Positions 53,210 to 61,471 are shown, counted from the first letter of the stretch. The stretch: 64,000 nt of DNA from Chloroflexota bacterium (GCA_023459215.1 JAEWVF010000105.1:1-64000); one strand, 5' to 3'. A program made the numbers and translations. Notes: generated by a model from the letters alone, not told the origin.

Positions 53210-53294
53210 CTGGGCGCGTTTTCTAATCCTTTTCTTAACCTTTGTTCAGGTTTTGTTTAACTTCATCCGTAAAATAAGAAGTGCATTCTCCTCG

Positions 53295-53358
53295 TGTCGG
53301 GATGAAACCCGACAACAAACCCCGTAGGACCTGGGCCGGTCTCAACGGGGTTTGGGTT
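53295..53358. terminator. Double hairpin between convergent sua5 and hydrolase genes
   Basis: TGTCGGG/CCCGACA (53295-53301, 53308-53314) and CAAACCCCGT/ACGGGGTTTG (53316-53325, 53345-53354), the latter followed by GGTTTTAA. They serve sua5 and probably the opposite operon. Confidence 0.75.
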
Positions 53359-54240
53359 TTAATTCGGGCGAGTAGGCGGCCCGCCGAAGAAGGCCAACAG
53401 CCGCTGACTGACCGCTTCAGCTTCATCGTGCTGTACCCAGTGGGTGGCATTTTCGAAGAAAACCAATTCCCCGTTTTGGCATCGTTTCAGACTGTCCTGC
53501 GCCATTCCGGCGCTCAGGGCAACATCTCGTTTGCCCCACAGGATTAAAACCGGCATCTTCAGCCGGGAGCGGCCTTCCGTCCGTGTTTGCGTGCGCAGCA
53601 TGGCGCGGTACCAGTTGATCATCCCGGTCAGTCCGCCTGAATTGGTGTAGGCTTTGCGGTATTCGGCCAGGTCTTCGGCGCTGAAGGTGCCGGGGTTGCC
53701 GCTGGCTTTGAGCATGGTCAGCACCCCGGCGAAATTGTTCAGCTTCATCAGCCAGTCTGCCAGGCCGGGGATTTGGAAAAAGGCGATATACCAGCTTTTT
53801 AGCATTTGGCGCGGCGATTTTCTCAGGGTGCTCACCATCACTGCCGGGTGCGGCACGTTGAGAATGGCCAGCTTCTCAACTCGTTCCGGGTGCAAGCTGG
53901 CGACTGTCCAGGCGACGGCTGCGCCCCAGTCGTGGCCGGCCAGCAGAACCTTTTCGATGCTGAAATGGTCGAGGATGGCGATAACGTCCCGGCTGAGATG
54001 TTCGAGTGTGTAGGTGCTTATTGCGCGCGGTGCGCTCGAAAGGTTGTAGCCGCGCTGGTCAGGGATGATCACCCGGTAGCCTTTTCCGGCCAGCGCCAGG
54101 GCTTGTTTGCGCCAGCCATACCAGAATTCCGGGAATCCGTGCAACAAAAGGGCGGGTTTACCGTCTGCTGGCCCGACTATGACCAGGTGCAGGCGGATTT
54201 GTTCGTCGATTTGCAGGTAGGTGTGCTCGTAAGCGGGCAT
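53359..54240 (-). CDS. Alpha/beta hydrolase, epoxide-hydrolase-like
   Basis: 293 aa. HGFPEFWYGWRKQ (oxyanion HG-x-P), nucleophile region GHDWGAAVAWTVA with Asp as in epoxide hydrolases or haloalkane dehalogenases, cap domain around YRAMLRTQTRTEGRSRLKMPVLILWGKRD, and a terminal His in ATHWVQHDEAE. Substrate unknown. Last gene of the operon with the M1 peptidases; starts 3 bp after the phosphatase gene. Confidence 0.9.
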   Translation of the reverse strand: MPAYEHTYLQIDEQIRLHLVIVGPADGKPALLLHGFPEFWYGWRKQALALAGKGYRVIIPDQRGYNLSSAPRAISTYTLEHLSRDVIAILDHFSIEKVLLAGHDWGAAVAWTVASLHPERVEKLAILNVPHPAVMVSTLRKSPRQMLKSWYIAFFQIPGLADWLMKLNNFAGVLTMLKASGNPGTFSAEDLAEYRKAYTNSGGLTGMINWYRAMLRTQTRTEGRSRLKMPVLILWGKRDVALSAGMAQDSLKRCQNGELVFFENATHWVQHDEAEAVSQRLLAFFGGPPTRPN

Positions 54241-54243
54241 GGT

Positions 54244-54852
54244 TTATCCTTCAAAAATGTGGCGGCCCCATCTCAGGCATAGCCAACGGCCGGAGCGATA
54301 TTCGGCTTCGATCAGGTCAGTGTGACCCGGGATGTTTTGGCGGGCAAAGGAGAAGTCGATATTTTCCAGTAATTCGGGCAGGCCAAAAACCAGCGTACCG
54401 CCGTGGCTGACACACAGGATCTGACTTTGGTGATGTTCAACTAGTTGATCGAGAAATCTGCGCATCCGTGCCTGAATCTCGGCAAAGCTTTCGCCGCCGG
54501 GTGGGCATTCGTTGTGGCGCTGGCCGTTGAACCAATCCTGTACAAATTGCTGGTGGATTTGCCAGGCTTGCTCGTCTCCGCGACCTTCCAGGCTGCCGCA
54601 ATCGTATTCGCGCAGGGCTGCTTCAATTGCGAGCGGCAGATTCAGCGCCTCGGCCAGGATTTGCCCGGTTTCGACGGCGCGGGGCACCGGGCTGGCGTAA
54701 ATGCGCTCGAAATGGGTCTGGTTCAGTTGCCGTGACAAATCCAGCGCCTGTTGCCGTCCCAACTCGGTCAGGGGATGCGGCAGGTCGCGGTTCGAGATGA
54801 TGTGCAGGGTATTGGCCAGGCTTTGCCCGTGCCGGGTGAAGGTGATTTTCAT
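54244..54852 (-). CDS. Histidine phosphatase superfamily (phosphoglycerate-mutase-like) protein
   Basis: 202 aa. RHG motif in TFTRHGQSLAN (residues 3-13), YASPVPRAVETGQIL, and a second His in LCVSHGGTLVFGL. Similar to GpmB/CobC-like phosphatases; the substrate is not predictable. Its ATG lies 1 bp before the end of the upstream peptidase gene stop, within a tightly packed operon. Confidence 0.9.
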   Translation of the reverse strand: MKITFTRHGQSLANTLHIISNRDLPHPLTELGRQQALDLSRQLNQTHFERIYASPVPRAVETGQILAEALNLPLAIEAALREYDCGSLEGRGDEQAWQIHQQFVQDWFNGQRHNECPPGGESFAEIQARMRRFLDQLVEHHQSQILCVSHGGTLVFGLPELLENIDFSFARQNIPGHTDLIEAEYRSGRWLCLRWGRHIFEG

Positions 54853-54853
54853 G

Positions 54854-56398
54854 TCAGGGCTGTTCTGCAAAATAATCGGCCAGCAGGTCGGCGACATCAA
54901 CCTGGTTGTGTTCGGCCAGCACTTCGAAGAAATCGGAGCTGGTGGCGCGTTTACCGCTCATTTGGGTGTAGTAATCTTTCAGGAAGGCCAGGAAGGCCTC
55001 GTCTCCCATGCGCTGGCGCAGGTTTTCAAGGAAGAGTGCGCCGCGGCGGTAAGTGGCGTTGGTGTAAGGGGTGAAACCGCCATAGCTGGCTACCGGATTA
55101 TCGATTTTGCCTTCCGGGCTGTAGAATGTGACCCGGTAGCTCCACCACCAGTCAACCGCAGCCGGATAGTTGTCTTCGTAGAACAGGCGCTCGCAGTAGG
55201 TGGCCATGCTCTCATCCAGCCAGGGGTCGTTGGACTGGTCGTTGCCGACTGCGCCGAACCACCACATGTGACAGGTTTCGTGGGCGGCAATCATTACCAG
55301 GTAGTTGCGCTCGGTGTTGTCGTACAGGTTGTAGAAAGCGTTCGAGAGAAAGTACAGCCCATCGTATTCCATGCCATCGTTGAAGTCGCCCTGAACAACG
55401 GCCAGCGACTGATGGCGGTACGGCCCGAAGAGTTTTTCGTAGGTCGCGACGGCTTGCAGGGTGGCTTCAAGCGCGGCTTTGCCGCCGGCCTCGAAGACCG
55501 GGAAGTAATAGCTATCGACCTGGATGTTGTTGACTGTAGCGCTGGCAACCAGATATTCGCGACTCATCGACAGGGCGAAGGTCCGCCCGGAAGTCAGGCT
55601 GTAGGTGGTGGAATTGTCATCGGATTGGGTGACGGCCCCACTGGAGGCGACTCGCGGCGCGCGGGAGGGGTTGCTGAAACTGAGCTTTACCTCGTAATCG
55701 GCCAGGTCGTAAACCAGGTGTTCGCCGTAGAACCAGGGATCGCTCAGCACCCAGCCGTTCTCGTAGGGAACGATGAAGGGATACCAATCGACCAGGTTCA
55801 GTTGGTTGAAGGTGTAACCGAAAATATCGGGGCGGAAGGTGTTGGGGTCCGGGTTGGGATTGTGCGCCGGAAGATTTAGCGTGTAGTCAATCTGGATGAT
55901 CAGCCCGGCTTCGGGCGGGAGCGATTCGGGCAGTTGGACCGTTAGACGCTGACCGTCGAGGCGGTAATCGGGTTCGAGCAGGTTGTGGATGGTCAGCTTT
56001 TCGAGGCGGAAGGCGCCGGCCCACAGGTTGGGCACGACAGCCAGGACGATGTCATCGAGGGCTTGCCCGGTCTGGTTGATGTAATTGATGGTCTGCTTGA
56101 CACTGACGGTTTTGGCGTCATAGTCGATGAGCGTATCCAGAAGATAGCGCGGGGCGATCCAGGTTTGGGATGCGGGCGTTGCGGAGGCGGTTGGCGCGGC
56201 GGTGGCGAGACTGTCCAGGGTGGGCAGGGGCGTAAGGGCCGCATCCGGTGGGTTTGTCGGCGAACCGGCTCCCAAGGGAGTCGGCGTCACACTTGGGGTG
56301 GCGGACGGGCCAGGGGTCACGGTGACAACGCCCGGGCCGGGCAGGCAGGCGGCGAGCAGGATTAATCCGGCAAGAAGGGGAAAGGTCAGTTTTTTCAT
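54854..56398 (-). CDS. M1-family-like metallopeptidase lipoprotein (second copy)
   Basis: 514 aa. Lipobox LLAAC (Cys18), then a Thr/Pro/Ser-rich stalk, an N-terminal beta domain and the gluzincin core. Zinc motif HETCH with a downstream Glu 18 residues later (WLDESMATYCE) is present. The aminopeptidase GxMEN motif is altered to GMEYDG, so exopeptidase specificity may differ. Predicted to act outside the membrane. It starts with an ATGA overlap with the preceding paralogue. Confidence 0.87.
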   Translation of the reverse strand: MKKLTFPLLAGLILLAACLPGPGVVTVTPGPSATPSVTPTPLGAGSPTNPPDAALTPLPTLDSLATAAPTASATPASQTWIAPRYLLDTLIDYDAKTVSVKQTINYINQTGQALDDIVLAVVPNLWAGAFRLEKLTIHNLLEPDYRLDGQRLTVQLPESLPPEAGLIIQIDYTLNLPAHNPNPDPNTFRPDIFGYTFNQLNLVDWYPFIVPYENGWVLSDPWFYGEHLVYDLADYEVKLSFSNPSRAPRVASSGAVTQSDDNSTTYSLTSGRTFALSMSREYLVASATVNNIQVDSYYFPVFEAGGKAALEATLQAVATYEKLFGPYRHQSLAVVQGDFNDGMEYDGLYFLSNAFYNLYDNTERNYLVMIAAHETCHMWWFGAVGNDQSNDPWLDESMATYCERLFYEDNYPAAVDWWWSYRVTFYSPEGKIDNPVASYGGFTPYTNATYRRGALFLENLRQRMGDEAFLAFLKDYYTQMSGKRATSSDFFEVLAEHNQVDVADLLADYFAEQP

Positions 56399-57990
56399 CA
56401 GCGGTAATAGAAATAGGTGCGGATCAGGTCGTCGGCGTTGCTGGTGTGGTCGGCCAGGACAGTGAAGAAGGTGTCGGCGGTGGCGATGCGCCCCTGGTGG
56501 CGGGCGTAGTAATCGCGCAGGAAGGCGAAGAAGGCTTCGTCGCCCATCCGTTCGCGCAGGTCGTCGAGGAAGAGCGCGCCGCGCAGGTAAACGGCGTTAA
56601 CGTAGGCGCGGAAGGAGCCGGTGTTGTAGATGCGTGTATCGGCGTAGCCGCTTGGGCCGTAATAGCGAATGCGGACGTTGTACCACCAGTTGAGCAGGCT
56701 GGGATAGTTTTGTTCATAGAAGATGTGTTCGCTGTAGGTGCACAGGGCTTCGTCGAGCCAGGGTTCGAGGGCCTGGTCGTTCGAGACGCCGCCAAACCAC
56801 CACTGGTGGGCGACTTCGTGAATGCCGATCATGACCAGATCGTTGGCAGCCGTGCCATCGTATTTGGCGTAGAAACTGCTGGCCAGGAAGTACAACCCGT
56901 CCGATTCGAGGCCGTCGTTCAGGTCGGTTTCGACCACGGCCAGGCTGGTGTGTGGATAGGGGCCGTAGGTGTTGCTGTAGGTGCGCAGGGCGTTTTGGGT
57001 TTCGCTCAGGATGCGCTGGCCGGCGTTGTAATGTTCGGGGAAATAATAGGAGTTGACGGTGATGCCATCCTGTTCGCTGCTGGCAATCTCGAAATCGTGG
57101 CTGGCCGAGAAGGTGAAGGTGCGCGCGCCGCGGAAAACGTAGCGCTGCATTTCACCCTGCTGGATGGCCGCGGCGCTGGCGGCGACAATCGGCGGGTTGG
57201 CGTCGACGAAGGTCAGCCCGATGAAGAAATCGGCCAGCGGATAGGCGAAATTCTCGCCGTAAGACCAGGGTTCGCTCAAGACCCAGCCCTGGCCGGGGAT
57301 GTACGGCGGCACAAACGGGAACCAGTCGATCAGGTTGGTCTGGCGGGCGGTGTAGCCGAAGTTTTGGAAGGTGCCGGAACTGTAAGGCAGGTTCAGGTTG
57401 TAGTTCAGCCCGATTTTCAGGCTTGCGCCGGGGGCCAGCGGGTTGGCCAGCGTCAGGGTCAGGGTTTGGCCGGAGAGGCTGTAGCCGTCGAAAGGCTGGC
57501 CATCGAGCGTCAGCGCATCGAGCAGGAAGGTCCCGCGCCACAGGTTGGGATTGACCGCCAGCAGGAGGGTGTCGAGCGTTTGACCGCTGCGGTTGGGATA
57601 GATGATTTCCTGGGCAACGGTCAGGCTGCGCCCGGCGTAGTTCCACAGGGCGTTGATGTTGTAGGTGATGGTGTCGGGGGATGTGTGCGAGGTGTCAGGT
57701 GTCAGGTGCGGTGTGTCAGGCTCTTCGACTGCGCTCAGGGCAGGTGTTTCAGTTGGTGGAACTGGGGTCGCGGTTGGCGCTGGGGGTGGTGTGGTTGTTG
57801 GGGTTGGGCTGGGCGGGGCGGGCCAGGTCGGTTCGGGGGTGGCCTGGCCTGGCTGGAAAGGCGTCAGGGTGGGCAGGTTTTCGGCGGTGACGAAGTAGTA
57901 GGGCTGGGCGGCGCTCAGCGCAGGCGTGCAGGCCGAGAGCAGCGCGAGCAGCAGAGCTACAGCCCAACCGGGCAGGAATGACTTTCGCAT
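56398..57990 (-). CDS. M1-family-like metallopeptidase lipoprotein (first copy)
   Basis: 530 aa. Lipobox LLSAC (Cys22), long Thr/Pro stalk, gluzincin HEVAHQWWFG with a second Glu in WLDEALCTYSE; the substrate motif reads GLESDG. Paralogue of the next gene over its whole length. A copy of the dispersed repeat encodes PALSAVEEP in the stalk (57719-57744). The ATG at 57988-57990 follows TATAAT by 6 nt. First gene of a four-gene minus-strand operon. Confidence 0.88.
   Translation of the reverse strand: MRKSFLPGWAVALLLALLSACTPALSAAQPYYFVTAENLPTLTPFQPGQATPEPTWPAPPSPTPTTTPPPAPTATPVPPTETPALSAVEEPDTPHLTPDTSHTSPDTITYNINALWNYAGRSLTVAQEIIYPNRSGQTLDTLLLAVNPNLWRGTFLLDALTLDGQPFDGYSLSGQTLTLTLANPLAPGASLKIGLNYNLNLPYSSGTFQNFGYTARQTNLIDWFPFVPPYIPGQGWVLSEPWSYGENFAYPLADFFIGLTFVDANPPIVAASAAAIQQGEMQRYVFRGARTFTFSASHDFEIASSEQDGITVNSYYFPEHYNAGQRILSETQNALRTYSNTYGPYPHTSLAVVETDLNDGLESDGLYFLASSFYAKYDGTAANDLVMIGIHEVAHQWWFGGVSNDQALEPWLDEALCTYSEHIFYEQNYPSLLNWWYNVRIRYYGPSGYADTRIYNTGSFRAYVNAVYLRGALFLDDLRERMGDEAFFAFLRDYYARHQGRIATADTFFTVLADHTSNADDLIRTYFYYR
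57719..57744. repeat. In-frame copy of the dispersed repeat in the M1 peptidase stalk
   Basis: CTCTTCGACTGCGCTCAGGG on the plus strand corresponds to PALSAVEEP in the peptidase. It lies in the low-complexity stalk where an insertion is harmless. Confidence 0.7.
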
Positions 57991-57996
57991 TGGCTG

Positions 57997-58002
57997 ATTA
58001 TA
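57997..58002 (-). promoter_or_regulatory. -10 box of the M1 peptidase operon, leaderless
   Basis: Minus-strand TATAAT followed by CAGCCA and ATG. Only 13 bp separate it from the plus-strand -10 of mrfA, so the promoters overlap each other's upstream regions. Confidence 0.7.
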
Positions 58003-58015
58003 CTGAAAAGTCAGA

Positions 58016-58021
58016 TACAAT
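58016..58021 (+). promoter_or_regulatory. -10 box of mrfA, leaderless
   Basis: TACAAT, then TTGCCT and the ATG at 58028. Faces away from the M1 operon promoter within the same 38-bp gap. Confidence 0.65.
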
Positions 58022-58027
58022 TTGCCT

Positions 58028-60679
58028 ATGTCTTTCTCTGACTTTTTGCGTCATTTGCGCCAGGATGAACTGAGCGCGCCGAACGTTTCGCATTGGCAGG
58101 TTTTTCCCGCGCGGGCGGCGGATTTGCGCCCCCTGCCGGCGGAACTGCCCCAGCCGTTGCTGGCTGCGCTAAAGAGCCGCGGAATCCAGGCCCTGTACAG
58201 CCACCAGTCCGAGGCCTGGCTGGCGGCCCAGCGCGGCGAGAACATTGTTCTGGCGACCGGCACCGCCTCCGGCAAGACCCTGGCTTACAACCTGCCGGTC
58301 TTGTCTGCGCTGACGGAGAATCCGCTGGCGCGCGCCTTGTACCTATACCCGACCAAAGCCCTGGCGCAAGATCAGTTTTCAGGCATCAGTGAGCAGTTTA
58401 CAGTCCCGGCGGCGATTTATGACGGCGATACGCCCCAGGCCAAACGCAAGACGGTGCGCGAAAAAGCCCAGATCGTCTTGAGCAACCCCGACATGCTCCA
58501 TGCCGGCATCCTGCCGCATCACACCCTGTGGGCTGAGTTTTTGCGCAACCTGCGTTTTGTGGTCATCGACGAATTGCACACCTATCGCGGCGTCTTTGGC
58601 TCGCATGTCGCCAATGTCATCCGGCGCTTGAAGCGCATTGCCGCTTTTTATGGCGCGCAGCCGCAGTTCATCCTGACCTCGGCCACCATCGGCAACCCGG
58701 CGGAACTGGCCGGGCGGCTGGTCGAGGCACCGGTGACGCTGATCGACCGCGATGGTTCGGCGCGCGGCGAAAAGCATTTCCTCGTCTACAACCCACCGGT
58801 GGTCGATGAGGCCCTCGGCTTGCGCAAATCGTCGGTGCAGGAAGCGGTGCGACTGGGCAAGGAATTGCTCGCCGCCGATGTCCAGTCGGTCATCTTCGCC
58901 CGCTCACGACGCGGGGTCGAGATTTTACTCAGTTATCTTCCCCCTTCGGCCCCCACCCTGCACCCACCCTCAAATTCAACGAATTTTGGGGGTGGCTGGG
59001 GTGGGGGCCCCATTCGCGGCTACCGCTCTGGTTATCTGCCCGCCCATCGGCGCGAGATCGAACAGGGTTTGCGCGCCGGTGAAGTGCGCCTGGTGGTGGC
59101 GACCAATGCCCTCGAACTGGGCATCGACATCGGCGGGCTGGGCGCGGCCCTGCTGGTCGGCTATCCCGGTTCGCTGGCCTCCACCTATCAGCAGGCCGGG
59201 CGGGCCGGTCGCGGCGATGCCCCGGCGGTTTCCATCCTGCTGGCCTCGCCTGCGCCCATCGACCAGTTCCTGGCCCATCATCCCGAGACCCTGTTTGGGC
59301 GTTCCCCCGAGCGCGGGCTGATTAATCCCGACCATCTGTTGATTCTGCTCAACCACATCCGCTGCGCCTTGTTTGAACTGCCCTTTGGCCTGAACGAGGG
59401 TTTTGGTGGCCTGTCTGCCGAGACGGTGCAGGAGTACTTGCAAGTCCTGGCTGCGGGCGGCGAGGCCCATCTTGCGCCTGAAAAGGTTTTTTGGATGGCG
59501 GAAGCCTACCCGGCGGCAGGCGTTTCGCTGCGTTCGGCCTCGCCTGAAAGTGTCGTCTTGCAAACCGATGACGGTGACCCTTCGACACAGCTCAGGGCGC
59601 GCCTGCTTGGTGAAGTTGACCGCGAATCCGCGCCCTGGATGGTGCATCCCAAGGCTGTTTACCTGCACGAAGCCCAGCAGTATTACGTCCAGGAACTCGA
59701 TTTACAGCGCAATGTGGCCACCCTGGTGCCGGTTGCGCTCGATTATTTCACCGAGCCGCTGCGCGAGACCTCGGTCGAGGTGTTGTCGGTTGCAGCGGAA
59801 GTCCCGCAGAAAGCCTGGGGCGAAATCCAGGTCACGACGCGGGTGACCGGTTTCCGGCGCAAGGAATGGGCCTCCGGCCACATCCTTGACCAGGAACCGC
59901 TCGACCTGCCGCCCAGTGATTTGCAAACCACCGGCTACTGGCTGTCCATTTCCGAAGAGACGGTGCGCGCCCTCAGCCAGGCCGGGCTGTGGACGAACGC
60001 TCCCAACGATTATGGCCCCGATTGGCCCAAAATCCGCGAACGCGTGCGCGCCCGCGACGGCTACCGTTGCCAGGCCTGCGGGCGCGCCGAAAGCGGCCCT
60101 TCGACTGAACTCAGGACAGGCCCTTCGACTGCGCTCAGGACAGGCCCTTCGACTGCGCTCAGAACAGGCCCTTCGACTGCGCTCAGAACAGGCCGTCAGC
60201 ACGATGTCCATCACAAGACCCCTTTCCGCTTTTTCATGCGCCGCGCCGAAGACCCGGACAAGGCCCGCGCGATGGCCAACAACCTTTCCAACCTGATTAC
60301 GCTCTGCCCCGAGTGCCACAAAAAGGCCGAGGCCAACGTCCGCGTGCGCAGCGGATTGGCTGGGCTGGGTTATGCTCTCGCCAGCCTGGCCCCGCTCTTC
60401 CTGATGTGCGATTCGGAAGACCTGGGCCTGCACATCGAGCCGGAGGCTTTTGCGGTTAACGGCCTGCCCTCGCTGGTGCTGTACGACCAGGTTCCGGCTG
60501 GGATCGGCTTCAGCGAGCGCCTGTTCGAACTGCACGCCGACCTGCTGGCGCACAGCCTGGCGCATATCCAATCCTGTCCATGCGAGGACGGCTGTCCCTC
60601 CTGCGTTGGGCCGGGCGGTGAGAATGGATTGGGCGGCAAGGCGGAAACCCTGGCCTTGTTGAAACAATTGGTGGGGTAG
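58028..60679 (+). CDS. mrfA: MrfA/YprA-type DEAD/DEAH helicase with an internal HNH domain
   Basis: 883 aa. Helicase core: Q-motif region, Walker A ATGTASGKT, TKALAQDQ, DELH in VVIDELHTYRG, TSATIGNPAE, and motifs ATNALELGIDIGG and QQAGRAGR. The C-terminal domain ends with the DUF1998 cysteines CPCEDGCPSC. Between them, residues about 664-771 form an HNH module: RERVRARDGYRCQACGRAE ... HDVHHKTPF ... NLSNLITLCPECHKKAE, complete with both CxxC pairs and the H-H. Inside this, four in-frame 24-bp repeats add GPSTALRT units. A palindromic insert sits in the second RecA domain. MrfA with MrfB repairs mitomycin-type DNA damage in Bacillus. Confidence 0.88.
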   Translation: MSFSDFLRHLRQDELSAPNVSHWQVFPARAADLRPLPAELPQPLLAALKSRGIQALYSHQSEAWLAAQRGENIVLATGTASGKTLAYNLPVLSALTENPLARALYLYPTKALAQDQFSGISEQFTVPAAIYDGDTPQAKRKTVREKAQIVLSNPDMLHAGILPHHTLWAEFLRNLRFVVIDELHTYRGVFGSHVANVIRRLKRIAAFYGAQPQFILTSATIGNPAELAGRLVEAPVTLIDRDGSARGEKHFLVYNPPVVDEALGLRKSSVQEAVRLGKELLAADVQSVIFARSRRGVEILLSYLPPSAPTLHPPSNSTNFGGGWGGGPIRGYRSGYLPAHRREIEQGLRAGEVRLVVATNALELGIDIGGLGAALLVGYPGSLASTYQQAGRAGRGDAPAVSILLASPAPIDQFLAHHPETLFGRSPERGLINPDHLLILLNHIRCALFELPFGLNEGFGGLSAETVQEYLQVLAAGGEAHLAPEKVFWMAEAYPAAGVSLRSASPESVVLQTDDGDPSTQLRARLLGEVDRESAPWMVHPKAVYLHEAQQYYVQELDLQRNVATLVPVALDYFTEPLRETSVEVLSVAAEVPQKAWGEIQVTTRVTGFRRKEWASGHILDQEPLDLPPSDLQTTGYWLSISEETVRALSQAGLWTNAPNDYGPDWPKIRERVRARDGYRCQACGRAESGPSTELRTGPSTALRTGPSTALRTGPSTALRTGRQHDVHHKTPFRFFMRRAEDPDKARAMANNLSNLITLCPECHKKAEANVRVRSGLAGLGYALASLAPLFLMCDSEDLGLHIEPEAFAVNGLPSLVLYDQVPAGIGFSERLFELHADLLAHSLAHIQSCPCEDGCPSCVGPGGENGLGGKAETLALLKQLVG
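58948..59009. repeat. Palindromic insertion in the helicase gene
   Basis: GGCCCCCACCC (58948-58958) pairs with GGGTGGGGGCC (58999-59009), and an inner AAATTC with GAATTT. It keeps the frame and adds about 20 residues rich in Pro and Gly (PSAPTLHPPS and FGGGWGGG). It resembles the nadA insertion (36507-36566) in having G/C runs with an AT-rich centre. Confidence 0.7.
59578..59600. repeat. Degenerate in-frame copy of the dispersed repeat in mrfA
   Basis: CCCTTCGACACAGCTCAGGG encodes DPSTQLRA. It shows that the family had already entered this gene outside the tandem block. Confidence 0.6.
60095..60190 (+). repeat. Tandem array of four 24-bp repeats inside the HNH region of mrfA
   Basis: Units start at 60095, 60119, 60143 and 60167; each reads GGCCCTTCGACTG(AA/CG)CTCAG(G/A)ACA. 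The first has GAACTC where the others have GCGCTC, and the last two have AGAACA. Each unit is 8 codons (GPSTELRT once, GPSTALRT three times). The array lies between the first CxxC and HDVHH of the HNH, where it lengthens a loop without shifting frame. Confidence 0.9.
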
Positions 60680-60683
60680 TTAT

Positions 60684-61274
60684 TTATGAAACAGCTTTCT
60701 CTGAGGTTTTTCTCGTTTTAAGCCAAGCCTCGATGATTAAAACCAGGAATACGGTTAGCGCGATTGCGCCAGGCATATCCTCCGGGATTGCGGCTGGCAT
60801 CATCCAAACCCAAATCGTATATTGCCAAAAGAAATTCGAATCTTTGCTTGCCTCGGCTGCCATGGGAAAAGCTGGCGAAATGAACAGGAACATTGCTACG
60901 ATAGATGCCCAGGTGAAAGCCTTTGTGTGATTGAAGAATAACCAGATTCTTGTGAAGAGAAACAGCATAGGGAGGTAGGATAGAGATAAGGGAAATATCA
61001 CGTTAGTGAGGCTGTTATCTATATCTATAAAAAACTTTGCAGATAAAGCCGATATTATTAAAAATATCAGGAAGATAAGGTTGGGTATCCAATTCATGGT
61101 TATTTCGGGCCATTTTCGTTTCCACAAGCGAAAGAATAAATATTGGAAACCCATGGAAATCAAAAAAACAAATGGAACTGTCATTAGAACCGATTGCCCA
61201 ACTTCCTGTTGGGTTGGTCCGCTGCAACCACTGAGAGCGATGATGAGCACTGAATAAAAAATACTCTTTTTCAT
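60684..61274 (-). CDS. AT-rich orphan membrane protein with lipobox-like N-terminus
   Basis: 196 aa. MKKSIFYSVLIIALSGCSGP fits a lipoprotein signal (LSGC, Cys17), followed by about five membrane helices. Codon use is far more AT-rich than in the neighbouring genes, consistent with foreign origin. It sits convergent to mrfA and separates it from mrfB. No homologous family was recognised. Confidence 0.6.
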   Translation of the reverse strand: MKKSIFYSVLIIALSGCSGPTQQEVGQSVLMTVPFVFLISMGFQYLFFRLWKRKWPEITMNWIPNLIFLIFLIISALSAKFFIDIDNSLTNVIFPLSLSYLPMLFLFTRIWLFFNHTKAFTWASIVAMFLFISPAFPMAAEASKDSNFFWQYTIWVWMMPAAIPEDMPGAIALTVFLVLIIEAWLKTRKTSEKAVS

Positions 61275-61432
61275 TTTTCCTCATGTTGAATCTGCAACTG
61301 AATGTAGGTAACCCTTATTTAGTATACATGCGAACTTTCCAGGCGGCTAATTTGACCCATTTTGTGTCTGAAAAACACAAATCGGTATGTGTTCGTAAAA
61401 AGCGCAGGCTTATGCAGAATATTAAAGGAAAA

Positions 61433-61471
61433 AATCCGTGCTATTCCGTTGAATCCGTTTCATCCGTGTTC
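61433..61471. repeat. ATCCGTG-type short repeat cluster
   Basis: AATCCGTG, ATTCCGTTG, AATCCGTTTC and ATCCGTGTTC follow at about 10-bp spacing. Such words are common in dispersed intergenic elements of unrelated bacteria. The rest of the 61275-61537 gap is AT-rich with no gene I can support. Confidence 0.45.

Noticed and set aside
56446..57981. 511-aa open frame antisense to the M1 peptidase
   Set aside because: Fully covered by the conserved lipoprotein peptidase on the other strand; composition is Gly/Val/Gln-rich without domains.
60095..60190. Direct repeats resembling a CRISPR array
   Set aside because: The units are contiguous with no spacers, are in frame in a coding region and no cas gene is nearby.
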